NCBI GenBank assembly: GCA_017452785.1
Contig: JAFTLT010000006.1
Coordinates: forward strand, 32,253-96,252
Source: Clostridia bacterium
GTDB lineage: Bacteria; Bacillota; Clostridia; Oscillospirales; Acutalibacteraceae
Direction: 5' to 3'
Length of the DNA stretch: 64,000 nucleotides
Shown: one piece after another, positions 1-7,477 of the stretch
Position numbering within the stretch: position 1 is the first letter of the stretch
Layout of the letters: each line of letters begins with the position of its first letter
Translations under genes and position numbers: made by a program
Notes under the pieces: generated by a model
The model's input: the letters and a program-made list of their open reading frames with translations, nothing else
What the model was told of the DNA's origin: nothing
Database searches by the model: none

Positions 1-260
1 CCGCCAACGAGCAGATATTTATAGTCAGCCTTAGTCATTTTTTTATATTCGTCGGCTCTTGTCTTTTTCTTTACCGTATCCATAACGAATATAACGGGCA
101 ACAGTGCCACCGAGCCTAAAAGGCTCCTCATAGCAATAAATGTGAAAGGGCCAACGTGCTCTGCCCCCGTAGTCTGAGCAACAAAGGAGCTGCCCCATAT
201 TATAGCTGCAAGTGCAAGCAGCACTGAACCGATTAAACTGTTTTTTCGTGTCTGTGTCAT
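1..260 (-). CDS. DMT/EamA-family transporter, N-terminal part (cut by window edge)
   Basis: The reading frame starts at 260 and runs off the left edge, leaving about 86 codons. The visible protein opens MTQTRKNSLIGS, then has a hydrophobic helix (LLALAALIWGSSFV) and a second one (MRSLLGSVALLPVIFVMD). The motif WGSSFV in the first helix and a polar loop after the second are typical of drug/metabolite transporter (EamA) permeases, which usually have ten helices in two EamA repeats. The substrate cannot be read. It lies 10 bases after the DUF554 gene on the same strand and is probably co-transcribed with it. Confidence 0.75.
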   Translation of the reverse strand, partial: MTQTRKNSLIGSVLLALAAIIWGSSFVAQTTGAEHVGPFTFIAMRSLLGSVALLPVIFVMDTVKKKTRADEYKKMTKADYKYLLVG

Positions 261-270
261 AATAAACCTC

Positions 271-987
271 TTATGCCAATGCAGGAATATATTTGCCTAA
301 AAATTCAAAGAGATAGCACACAAAAGGTGCAAGCACAAGTGCAGGGAAATAGTTAGCAACCTTAAACTTTGCAAGACCTGTCAGATTAAGTCCGAGAGCT
401 AAAATCATAAGTGAGCCTACACATGTTATCTCTGCAACGGCACTCTCACTCAGAAGCGGCTCAAGAAGACCTGCTGCAAGCACTATTCCGCCCTGAAAAA
501 CTAAAACGAAAATTGCGGCAAAAATTACACCGATACCAAGGCTTGCACTGAGCATGCATGAAGAAAACAGGTCGAGTATACTCTTTGTAAAAATTGTTGT
601 GTGGTCCCCCTTGAGACCTGATTCAAGTGAACCGATAATTGTCATGGCTCCCACGCAGAAAAGCAAACTTGCAGTAACAAAGCCCTCAGCTATAGTGACC
701 TTATCTGTGTCACCCTTTTTCAGTTTTTTTGAAAGGAAATCGCCTGCGCCGCTGAGCTTGCCGTCAATATCAAGAGCAGTGCCGATAATGGCACCTATAA
801 CCATTGAGATAATAGCCACAAGCACATTTTCGCCCTTGAGCATTCCCTGAATGCCTATAAGCACAGTGCAAAGGCCTATGCCTATCATAACTGCATCCGT
901 ATATTTTTTTGATATACCCTTTTTGAATATAAGACCAATTGTGCTGCCGATTAAAACTGTGGCAACATTGACTATAACGCCTATCAT
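271..987 (-). CDS. DUF554 family membrane protein (YdfK/YqgA-like)
   Basis: A polytopic membrane protein of about 238 residues. It has glycine-rich hydrophobic segments throughout: an N-terminal GVIVNVATVLIGSTIGL, a central GAMTIIGSLESGLKGD motif and a C-terminal FPALVLAPFVCYL. The order and motifs match DUF554, an integral membrane family of unknown function, and the length is normal. I prefer the start at 987 to the ATG at 996, because the purine-rich AAAGAAG directly abuts the ATG at 996 but sits 9 bases before the one at 987. It is probably the first gene of a pair with the downstream DMT transporter. Confidence 0.8.
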   Translation of the reverse strand: MIGVIVNVATVLIGSTIGLIFKKGISKKYTDAVMIGIGLCTVLIGIQGMLKGENVLVAIISMVIGAIIGTALDIDGKLSGAGDFLSKKLKKGDTDKVTIAEGFVTASLLFCVGAMTIIGSLESGLKGDHTTIFTKSILDLFSSCMLSASLGIGVIFAAIFVLVFQGGIVLAAGLLEPLLSESAVAEITCVGSLMILALGLNLTGLAKFKVANYFPALVLAPFVCYLFEFLGKYIPALA

Positions 988-1135
988 TTTATACATCTTC
1001 TTTCATAAGAAACTAAGTAGCATTATATCACATCCGCCACCGAAAAGTAAATATATTTCTCTTACAGATTATGACTTTTTTCTATAAGGCATAAGATTAT
1101 AATTTATAGCGACTAAATCTGAAAGGTAGATAGAA

Positions 1136-3463
1136 ATGAAAATAAAAGACAAGGATATATCTTTCGGCGACACTGCCGAGCTTAATTTTGATCATTCAGA
1201 AGATACAGCAGAAAAAAGCATATATTATTATCTGAAAATTGCTCTGTTTTCTTTTGCAGGGCTTTGCTTTTCTTTGCTTGAGTGTCTTGGCACCATATCG
1301 CCCTTCACAGCCGCTTTTTTATCTGCAGTTGATTATTCATACTGCTTTCCTGCGTTTCTTTTCGGGTCTTTGGGCTACTTTATTTCTCAGCCATGGCAAG
1401 GTGCACTGAAATATACTTTTTCCTGCGCAGCTATCTGCATATTAAGGCTCATAATAAACAAGCGCTTTCATCACCTTGATAAGGGCAAGGTCAATTACAT
1501 AGGTGCTTTCCTTTGTATTTTTATTCCCGGCATTATCTTTCTTGCCTTTTCAGGCATAAACTTCACAAGCGTTTTCATGCTTATTTGCGAAAGTCTGCTT
1601 GCCTTTTGCGCTTCTCTGTTTTTTATCAGGAGCTTTAAAACACCCGTTATGCGAATAGGCATTTCTTCCCTCAGCATAAAAGACAGCACGAGCATTGTTA
1701 TATCTATAGGCATATTTCTTATGTGCATGTCAGGCTTCAACATTGAGGGGCTCTCCCCTGCCCGCATTCTGTCGAGTATTCTGATTATGTTCCTTTCGCT
1801 TTATAAAGGCAGCAGCCTTGGTGCTGTCGGCGGAGTTTTAGTGGGTAGTGCTCTTTGCATAGACAGCTCACTCAGATATCTTTTTCCCTGCTATGCTCTT
1901 GCCGGTCTAGTGTCAGGAGTTTTTTCACCTCTGGGTCAGATTGTCACTGCAATAGCCTACGGTGTCAGCTTTTCTCTTATATGCCTTATCGGTAACACAT
2001 CAAGTGATGTGCTTATATGTCTTGTTGAAACCGCAATAGCTTCAGCGTCTTTTATGCTTATCCCCTCACGGTGGATAACATCACTGCAGGACTATCTTTT
2101 AAAAAGCGGTATCGTTTCAGATAATCAGCTATCAAGTCAGGTGTCAGCCCAGCTTCACGCAGCAGCAAACAATATCTATGATGTAGCAAAGGTAGTGACC
2201 GGTGTGAGTGAAAAGCTTGACGGCATAATAAACCCTGAGGTTAACCGCCTTTTTGCAGCTCTGCAGCAAAGAGTGTGCACTTCCTGCACCAATAAAAGCA
2301 AATGCTGGCATAAAATGTTTGACTCAACAGCAAGTGACATTCTGTGTCTTGCAGGCATTGAAAAAAAGTCACCCGGCAAGCTGCCTATAGAAAAACGCTG
2401 CCCTCGCCGTGAATTGCTCATAAGTGAAATTCAGGCAGCACTTCCCGATTACACCAATAACATTGCCATGAAAATGAAAGTGCGTGAAATGCGAAAGGTA
2501 CTCACCGATGAATTCTGCGCTATGGGAGATTTTCTTAAGGAAACTGCTGACAAGGTACAAGGCAGTCGCATTGCAGACACGGCACGCTCCACTGCCGTGA
2601 GAACTGCTTTGCAAGATGCAGGAATTTACACCGATGCACTTTGCTTTTTTACAGACAATGACGGCAGAGTCACAATTGAGATAAGCATTATTGACCGTCC
2701 TTTTGAAACTGACCACAAAAAGCTGAAAAATATCCTGGAATTTTTGTCAAAGCGCAGATTTTCTGAGCCGACGATAGCTGTCAGCGAAATAAAAACAACT
2801 ATCATCTTTTATGAAAAAGCTTCATTTGAGGTTCAGTTCGGCTATAGCCAGAAGCCTTTGAAAAAAGGCGGTCTTTGCGGGGACAGTGTCAGCTTTATTC
2901 CGTGCCCCGACGGCAACAAGGCAGCACTTATAAGTGACGGCATGGGTACAGGCTCAAGAGCAGCTATTGACAGCACCATGACCTCATCAATAGCAGAAAA
3001 GCTGATTTCGGGGGGCTTTTCCGTAGCCGGTGCAATTAAAACATTAAACTCTGCTATGATTATGAAATCAACTGACGAGTCAATTGCAAGCGTGGACTGT
3101 GTGAGCATTAACACCTATACGGGTGTTGCTTCATTTTATAAGTCGGGGGCTGCCATCAGCTTTATAAGAAGCGGCAATGAGGTTTATATTGTTAAGCTCG
3201 AATCCTTACCCGTTGGCATAATCAGAAATATTTCCCCTGCAAGCGAGAGTGTGCAGCTCGAAAGTGGTGACATAATTTTACTCGTCTCAGACGGTGTAAC
3301 AGCTAAGGATTGCGGTTGGATAAATGACGAGCTTTTATCGTGGAGCACAAATAATATGGAAGACCTCGCCTCACATATAGCCTCTCTTGCCCTGCTTCGC
3401 AGCGATAAAAACACAAGAGACGATATAACAGCCGTGGCACTGAAAATAACAAAAAGCAAATAA
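1136..3463 (+). CDS. spoIIE: Stage II sporulation protein E, membrane PP2C-type phosphatase
   Basis: 775 residues, close to the usual SpoIIE length of about 800. The first 310 or so residues are a run of hydrophobic helices (the multi-pass membrane region). A linker follows with a cysteine cluster (CTSCTNKSKCW). The PP2C phosphatase domain occupies roughly residues 570-775. Metal-binding motifs are visible: DGMGTG at D601, SDG at D719, and DD at D762-D763. In spore formers SpoIIE sits at the asymmetric septum, binds FtsZ and dephosphorylates the anti-anti-sigma factor SpoIIAA, which activates SigF in the forespore. Its presence is the strongest sign that this organism sporulates. AAAGGTAG lies before the ATG, and a strong hairpin terminator follows the gene. 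Confidence 0.95.
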   Translation: MKIKDKDISFGDTAELNFDHSEDTAEKSIYYYLKIALFSFAGLCFSLLECLGTISPFTAAFLSAVDYSYCFPAFLFGSLGYFISQPWQGALKYTFSCAAICILRLIINKRFHHLDKGKVNYIGAFLCIFIPGIIFLAFSGINFTSVFMLICESLLAFCASLFFIRSFKTPVMRIGISSLSIKDSTSIVISIGIFLMCMSGFNIEGLSPARILSSILIMFLSLYKGSSLGAVGGVLVGSALCIDSSLRYLFPCYALAGLVSGVFSPLGQIVTAIAYGVSFSLICLIGNTSSDVLICLVETAIASASFMLIPSRWITSLQDYLLKSGIVSDNQLSSQVSAQLHAAANNIYDVAKVVTGVSEKLDGIINPEVNRLFAALQQRVCTSCTNKSKCWHKMFDSTASDILCLAGIEKKSPGKLPIEKRCPRRELLISEIQAALPDYTNNIAMKMKVREMRKVLTDEFCAMGDFLKETADKVQGSRIADTARSTAVRTALQDAGIYTDALCFFTDNDGRVTIEISIIDRPFETDHKKLKNILEFLSKRRFSEPTIAVSEIKTTIIFYEKASFEVQFGYSQKPLKKGGLCGDSVSFIPCPDGNKAALISDGMGTGSRAAIDSTMTSSIAEKLISGGFSVAGAIKTLNSAMIMKSTDESIASVDCVSINTYTGVASFYKSGAAISFIRSGNEVYIVKLESLPVGIIRNISPASESVQLESGDIILLVSDGVTAKDCGWINDELLSWSTNNMEDLASHIASLALLRSDKNTRDDITAVALKITKSK

Positions 3464-3562
3464 ACTGAAAGGGACTGTGCTTAAAACTGACACCCGATAA
3501 GAAAGCTTTTTAGAAAACAAGAGAGTTTCGCCATAAAATCGCCTATTTGTTGTATAAGACAA

Positions 3563-3612
3563 AACCACCCGAAGAAGAACGGAAAATTCTTTTTCAGGTG
3601 GTATCTTTTTCT
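3563..3612 (+). terminator. Rho-independent terminator after spoIIE
   Basis: A long stem pairs ACCACC and GAAGAAGAA with TTCTTTTTC and GGTGGT around a GGAAAA loop. It is followed by TATCTTTTTCT on the plus strand. Confidence 0.8.
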
Positions 3613-3800
3613 GTTAAGTTTCAAACCTACGGTTTGAAGTGAAGCTGTAACGCATTACAGTGAAGTATTTGCCTATTCAGGCAAATATGAAGTTAAGTTC
3701 GCCCTCAAAGTCAAAGCACTTGCAAAGCAAACTTCACTACGCAGTAACTTCTCTGCCTCATGGCAACTTCACTTGCCCGTCAGGGCAAACTTAGTTTCGG
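3612..3800. repeat. Array of short hairpins separated by GAAGT/ACTTC spacers
   Basis: About 190 bases with no plausible gene. They hold a succession of small palindromes, each with a different stem, joined by the short word TGAAGT or its complement ACTTCA. Stems seen in order include CAAACCTACGGTTTG, CTGTAACGCATTACAG, a TTTGCC/GGCAAA pair, a TGCCTCATGGCA unit and TTGCCCGTCAGGGCAA. The spacer word inverts about half way, so the whole block is itself roughly a palindrome. It does not fit a CRISPR (repeats too short, no equal spacers) or a known riboswitch. Similar blocks may be scattered in the genome as a REP- or MITE-like family. Confidence 0.6.
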
Positions 3801-3847
3801 CACAGTATGAAGCATTGCTCAGAACACTGCCTTATATCACTGTGCCG
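3798..3847. repeat. Nested inverted repeat (long hairpin)
   Basis: Outer arms CGGCACAGT and ACTGTGCCG are perfectly complementary. They enclose a second, nearly perfect pair (GCATTG with CACTGC). It sits directly after the hairpin array and downstream of the 40-residue gene on the minus strand. There it could act as that gene's transcription end or as the boundary of a mobile repeat. No strong T-run is seen on either side. Confidence 0.45.
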
Positions 3848-3874
3848 ATAACACAGTTCCTTAAAATATTCTGA

Positions 3875-3997
3875 TTAAACAGCTGCAGTTGTTTCTTCGT
3901 CAGTTGCTTCCTCATCACTTGGGAACATCTCGCCAAAATATCCTGCAAGAGCTTCAAAAATAGATATAAGAAGATCGATTAATTCACGGATTGACAT
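3875..3997 (-). CDS. 40-residue peptide with amphipathic helix and acidic tail
   Basis: A short frame encodes a 40-residue peptide. It begins MSIRELIDLL, continues with a hydrophobic and aromatic helix (ISIFEALAGYFGEMF) and ends in an acidic, threonine-rich tail (SDEEATDEETTAAV). Support is good for such a short gene. An AAAGGAG ribosome site lies 8 bases before the ATG. A SigA-like promoter stands just upstream (TTGATT, 17 bases, TATGAT). No function is recognised. The helix resembles the amphipathic helices at the C-termini of secreted proteins in this window, such as the last 20 residues of the 1210-residue protein. It could associate with membranes, which is inference. Confidence 0.6.
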   Translation of the reverse strand: MSIRELIDLLISIFEALAGYFGEMFPSDEEATDEETTAAV

Positions 3998-4037
3998 AAT
4001 TGTTTTCTCCTTTCATAATATTTTAATTTACAAAAAA

Positions 4038-4066
4038 ATCATATCACATAGATTATAAAAAATCAA
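4038..4066 (-). promoter_or_regulatory. SigA-like promoter for the 40-residue peptide gene
   Basis: Reading the minus strand, TTGATT (4061-4066) and TATGAT (4038-4043) are separated by 17 bases. Predicted transcription starts shortly before the peptide gene, just after the nicotinamidase stop codon. Confidence 0.55.
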
Positions 4067-4072
4067 CAGTTT

Positions 4073-4585
4073 TTAAACAATTTCAATCTGACACATTTTC
4101 ATGGCAGAGAGTGCGTTGTTGTGGCTTTCGGGGGTAACTCCTGCACAGCAAGCAGAGTCCACACTCATCTTAACTTCGGGGAGCTTTGCTTTTAAGAGCA
4201 TTGCGTTTGATATAACACATATATCTGTGCAAAGCCCGATGAGTTCAATTTCGCTTACACCATTTAAACCGGCAACATATTCACTAAGCTCAGTGGAGCC
4301 GAATGTGGGTTTATCTATAACCTTGCTGTCACCCACAGTCAGCTTGCTGCTTATCTGCCAACCATCAGTGCCTTTTATACAGTGTGGTACGGGTAGGTTT
4401 CTGCCCTCCTGAGTTTCCATATAATTATCGTGGTGCGTATCTCTTGTGAAAATCACCGTATCACCGTTTTTGCGGTAGGCTTCAATTTTATCCGCCACAT
4501 TTTTCACTATCGCCTCAGCCTCTTTAGTACCAAGAGCGCCGTCGATAAAATCGTTTTGCATATCAATTACACAAAGAACCTTCAT
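4073..4585 (-). CDS. pncA: Nicotinamidase/isochorismatase-family cysteine hydrolase
   Basis: 170 residues with the compact fold of the isochorismatase superfamily. The catalytic triad is readable: D8 in CVIDMQNDF, K92 in VIDKPTFGS, and C123 in GLCTDICV. Metal-site candidates are D49 and H51/H52 in FTRDTHHD and H68 in PVPHC. Together they match PncA, which hydrolyses nicotinamide to nicotinate and ammonia for NAD salvage. The start codon overlaps the stop of the upstream transporter by one base (TAATG), so translation is probably coupled. The transporter might bring in a pyridine or nucleoside-like substrate, but that is inference. Related hydrolases of this superfamily have other substrates, so the exact reaction is less sure than the family. 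Confidence 0.85.
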   Translation of the reverse strand: MKVLCVIDMQNDFIDGALGTKEAEAIVKNVADKIEAYRKNGDTVIFTRDTHHDNYMETQEGRNLPVPHCIKGTDGWQISSKLTVGDSKVIDKPTFGSTELSEYVAGLNGVSEIELIGLCTDICVISNAMLLKAKLPEVKMSVDSACCAGVTPESHNNALSAMKMCQIEIV

Positions 4586-6069
4586 TATGCTTCCACCTTT
4601 TCCATTTCCAGAGCTGCAGCCTCTCTCTTGAGCTTGAGCTGTCTTTCAACCTCAGCTATATGAGTCTGATCGTCTTTGAGGAAGAGAATGACTATGAGGT
4701 AAAGCACTGAGCCGATTGCGGGGCCGAGAATGAACTGATGCCAACGGTACTTGATAAATCTCGGTGCAACCTGAGCATTGATAACAGTCTGATTTGCTGC
4801 ATGCTTGATGTTGGGGTCAAAGCCGAGGAACTTAAGAACATAGCCCTGAATAAACTTGGGAATAGCGGCTGTGAGCTTTGAAACAAAGTTCTGCATTGAA
4901 AAAACGATGCCTTCAGTACGCTTGCCTGTTTCAAGCTCAACCTCATCAATTGAGTTTGTGAGAAGTGAACGGTGGGCGATATCCTTCATATTGGTGAATA
5001 CCTGTGCAGTACCGAGAAGAAGCATAACTATGCCGAGAGCACCGATATTGAGGAAACGGTCGTTTGCGCCAACAAAGAAAGCAAGAACACGGGCTACGAT
5101 AGTAATTGCCTCAGAGAAAACAAGCAGTTTTTTGTTTCCGCCAAGTCTCTTGATAAGCTTGATTGCAAAGAACATTGCTATTGCACCGGGTATGCCCATA
5201 ACAAAGCCATAAACCACCTGTGCCGTACCGCCGGAAATTTTACCGTTAAAATAGGAAACGCCCTGTGTTTCAAAGAAATATTCCCAAGGCAGCGCAATTG
5301 AGATACTCTGCACCGTTCTTGCAAGGCAGACAATAATGAGGGTTTTGTTATATCTGAGATCCAAGATGTCTTTCAGAATACTGCTTTTCTTTTCATCTTC
5401 TACGGGCTCAACCTTTTCTTTCATTCTGTAAGCGAGCATTGCTATAATCATACCGCCAAGGCCGAACACAAGTGCGCCAAAAACATATGTGTTCTTTTCG
5501 GTCATAATGTCATTTTTAACAAACATATCCTTGAAGGTGGGGAAAAGACCGCCAATAGTACCACCGAAACCTGCTGCAATAGTAATCCACTGAATAACTC
5601 GCCCACGCTCAGTCGAGTCGGGACTCGACATTGCCGCAATACCCCAGATGGAAATATCCTGCAAGGAATAGAACACATCGAAAAGTAGGTATAAAACAAG
5701 AACAAATGCGATTGTCTGGCTTTCTTTGAGGCCGAAGTCAATAAACATCAGGAAAACAAGAATACCGATAATAACCGGTGTCCACAAAAGGAAGGGGCGC
5801 ATTTTATATCCAGGCTTATGCTTTCTGCGGTCGATAAGTCCGCCTACAATAGGGTCGTTGATAGCGTCCCACAAGGTGCTGACACCTGTGATGATACCGG
5901 TTTTTTCTGAGGGTATTTTAAGAATGGTGTTAAGATAAACAAAGAGTCTGTTTGAAACAAAATTGTAGGTCATATTCTGACCTGTAAGACCCGCAGCATA
6001 TGAAAGCAGTCGGGTATTCGACACTTTTGTTTCAGTTTCCGTGTTATCAAAAAGGAAAAACTTCTTCAT
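4585..6069 (-). CDS. GPH-family (MelB-like) MFS cation symporter
   Basis: 494 residues with about twelve hydrophobic segments. The N-terminal half carries the typical glycoside-pentoside-hexuronide pattern: a start near LLSYAAGLTGQNM, then GVSTLWDAINDPIVGGLIDRR, in which NDP and the following acidic residue form the conserved helix II/loop motif, and a KMRPFLLW loop. Members import sugars or glycosides with Na+ or H+. Some clostridial paralogs are of unknown substrate. It is the first gene of a two-gene unit with the nicotinamidase. A promoter with TTGCTT, 17 bases and TATAAT lies upstream. Confidence 0.85.
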   Translation of the reverse strand: MKKFFLFDNTETETKVSNTRLLSYAAGLTGQNMTYNFVSNRLFVYLNTILKIPSEKTGIITGVSTLWDAINDPIVGGLIDRRKHKPGYKMRPFLLWTPVIIGILVFLMFIDFGLKESQTIAFVLVLYLLFDVFYSLQDISIWGIAAMSSPDSTERGRVIQWITIAAGFGGTIGGLFPTFKDMFVKNDIMTEKNTYVFGALVFGLGGMIIAMLAYRMKEKVEPVEDEKKSSILKDILDLRYNKTLIIVCLARTVQSISIALPWEYFFETQGVSYFNGKISGGTAQVVYGFVMGIPGAIAMFFAIKLIKRLGGNKKLLVFSEAITIVARVLAFFVGANDRFLNIGALGIVMLLLGTAQVFTNMKDIAHRSLLTNSIDEVELETGKRTEGIVFSMQNFVSKLTAAIPKFIQGYVLKFLGFDPNIKHAANQTVINAQVAPRFIKYRWHQFILGPAIGSVLYLIVILFLKDDQTHIAEVERQLKLKREAAALEMEKVEA

Positions 6070-6100
6070 ATTCTCGCCCTTTCATCTATGTAATAATATA

Positions 6101-6129
6101 ATTATACAATACAGAAAATAAAAAAGCAA
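6101..6129 (-). promoter_or_regulatory. SigA-like promoter for the GPH transporter-nicotinamidase pair
   Basis: On the minus strand TTGCTT (6124-6129) and TATAAT (6101-6106) are 17 bases apart, about 30 bases before the transporter start. Confidence 0.6.
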
Positions 6130-6267
6130 TAAAATGCAGTTATTTACATATTTTTTTGTTAATTATAAATAAAAGTCTTTATTTTCATTTGTGTAATACA
6201 AATTAAACAATGTTTTTATTTGTAATTTACACCAAAAACCGCTTCGTCATTTTGTATAAAAACTCAA

Positions 6268-6296
6268 TTGACAGTTAAAAAAAATTGTTATATAAT
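6268..6296 (+). promoter_or_regulatory. Consensus SigA promoter for the sigma factor gene
   Basis: TTGACA at 6268-6273 and TATAAT at 6291-6296 with a 17-base A/T-rich spacer are an exact match to the vegetative consensus. The -10 box overlaps an imperfect AT-rich inverted repeat that could bind a regulator. Confidence 0.75.
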
Positions 6297-6344
6297 AATC
6301 ATTATACTGTGGTAGTATAATTTCCCATTTGGAAGGACACATAA

Positions 6345-6914
6345 ATGACAGATTATTTGACTATGAGTGATGAACAGCTTTTGCAGCTTTACAGTGAAGA
6401 CTGTCAGCAGGCGCTGGAGACACTCACAGACAGATATATGAAAACATCAAAGCTCATTGCAAAATCATTAAGCATTCCCTCAAGTGAAACCTGCGATTAT
6501 GTTCAGGAAGGAATGCTCGGTTTTCTGTCAGCAGTCTATTCCTATGACAAGAGCAGACACACTAAATTTTCAACCTTTGCCTATGTCTGCATTAAAAACC
6601 GTATGCTCAGCGTGCTGAGAAAATCTGCCGCAAAGGGAAATATCCCCCAAGAGCTCACAGTTTCATATGAGGAGCAGGCACAAAACATTTTAAGTGACCT
6701 GACACCTGAGGAGCAGCTGATTTCCGAAAGAAACATCACCGATATTCTCAGTGCTATTGAAAAGCTCTCACCTCAGGAGCAAAAGGTTTTCAGACTTTAT
6801 CTCACGGGTCTGAGTTATGATGAAATTGCAGAAAAGCTTTCCGTAACGGCAAAAGCTGTTGACGGCACACTGCAAAGAGCAAGAAAAAAGCTGAGAAACA
6901 GTCTCAGCCTGTAA
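6345..6914 (+). CDS. RNA polymerase sigma-70 family factor (SigH-like)
   Basis: 189 residues. Region 2 shows the core-binding and -10 recognition pattern (YVQEGMLGFLSAVYSYD, then FSTFAYVCIKNRMLSVLRKS). The C-terminal region 4 helix-turn-helix is KLSPQEQKVFRLYLTGLSYDEIAEKLSVT followed by KAVDGTLQRARKKLR. The pattern around region 2 resembles Spo0H/SigH rather than ECF factors. SigH drives the onset of sporulation in Bacilli and Clostridia, but I cannot tell whether this is the orthologue or a paralog. A GGAAGGA ribosome site and an exact-consensus promoter precede it. The zinc-ribbon gene lies 89 bases downstream. Confidence 0.8.
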   Translation: MTDYLTMSDEQLLQLYSEDCQQALETLTDRYMKTSKLIAKSLSIPSSETCDYVQEGMLGFLSAVYSYDKSRHTKFSTFAYVCIKNRMLSVLRKSAAKGNIPQELTVSYEEQAQNILSDLTPEEQLISERNITDILSAIEKLSPQEQKVFRLYLTGLSYDEIAEKLSVTAKAVDGTLQRARKKLRNSLSL

Positions 6915-7003
6915 TATGCCCGATAGCTTAAAGTAGAGCGTTGATTACAAAGGGCCGGTGCAATTCCGACAGGGGCAATAAAAATCAAGAGAGGTAAAAA
7001 ACC

Positions 7004-7282
7004 ATGTACGAAGACAAAACACTCAAATGTAAGGAATGCGGAGCTGACTTTATTTTCACAGCCGGCGAGCAGGAATTCTATGCTGAAAAAGGCTTCCAGA
7101 ATGAGCCTCAGCGTTGCAGAGAGTGCCGTAATGCACGTAAGAATGCTGCAAGACCTGCACGTGAAACTTACACTGCTACCTGCGCACATTGCGGCGGCGA
7201 AGCTGTTGTTCCCTTCAAACCCACAGAGGGCAGAGATGTTTTATGCAACGACTGCTTCAAGAAGTCAAAAGAAAACGCATAA
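7004..7282 (+). CDS. Small zinc-ribbon protein (two CxxC modules)
   Basis: 92 residues with two zinc-ribbon modules. The first is C9-x2-C12 (CKECG) with CRECR some 26 residues later, and the second is CAHCGG with CNDC. The linker is basic (NARKNAARPAR). It matches the probable zinc-ribbon (zf-trcl/CxxC) family found in many Clostridia, whose members are small, of unknown role and possibly nucleic-acid binding. An AGAGAGG ribosome site precedes the ATG. A perfect 8-base-pair terminator follows. It shares its direction with the sigma factor and may be read from the same promoter. Confidence 0.8.
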   Translation: MYEDKTLKCKECGADFIFTAGEQEFYAEKGFQNEPQRCRECRNARKNAARPARETYTATCAHCGGEAVVPFKPTEGRDVLCNDCFKKSKENA

Positions 7283-7303
7283 TTGAAAAGATATAATGCG
7301 ATG

Positions 7304-7333
7304 CCGGAAACCCAGTGTTTCCGGTTTTCTTTT
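7304..7333 (+). terminator. Rho-independent terminator after the zinc-ribbon gene
   Basis: A perfect stem CCGGAAAC/GTTTCCGG with a 5-base loop is followed by TTTTCTTTT. Confidence 0.85.
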
Positions 7334-7415
7334 GTGCTTTTAAACAAATAAACCCTGCCTTTGAATGCAATATCAACAAAAATTGTTACCAAATTGTTAT
7401 TAAAACCGAAAGATA

Positions 7416-7444
7416 TTGAAATATTTAATTCATAATGTTATCAT
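7416..7444 (+). promoter_or_regulatory. SigA-like promoter for the GH-A-like hydrolase
   Basis: TTGAAA (7416-7421) and TATCAT (7439-7444) are separated by 17 bases, about 34 bases before the start codon. Confidence 0.5.
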
Positions 7445-7477
7445 ATTTTCACAACATTATGAAAAGGAGAAATCAAT

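Noticed and set aside
554-1087. Plus-strand frames opposite the DUF554 gene
   Set aside because: They lack ribosome sites and family signatures, and mirror the codon structure of the minus-strand gene.
3612-3800. CRISPR-like array
   Set aside because: The repeated word is only about 6 bases, the intervening stretches are themselves palindromes of unequal length, and no cas genes are near.
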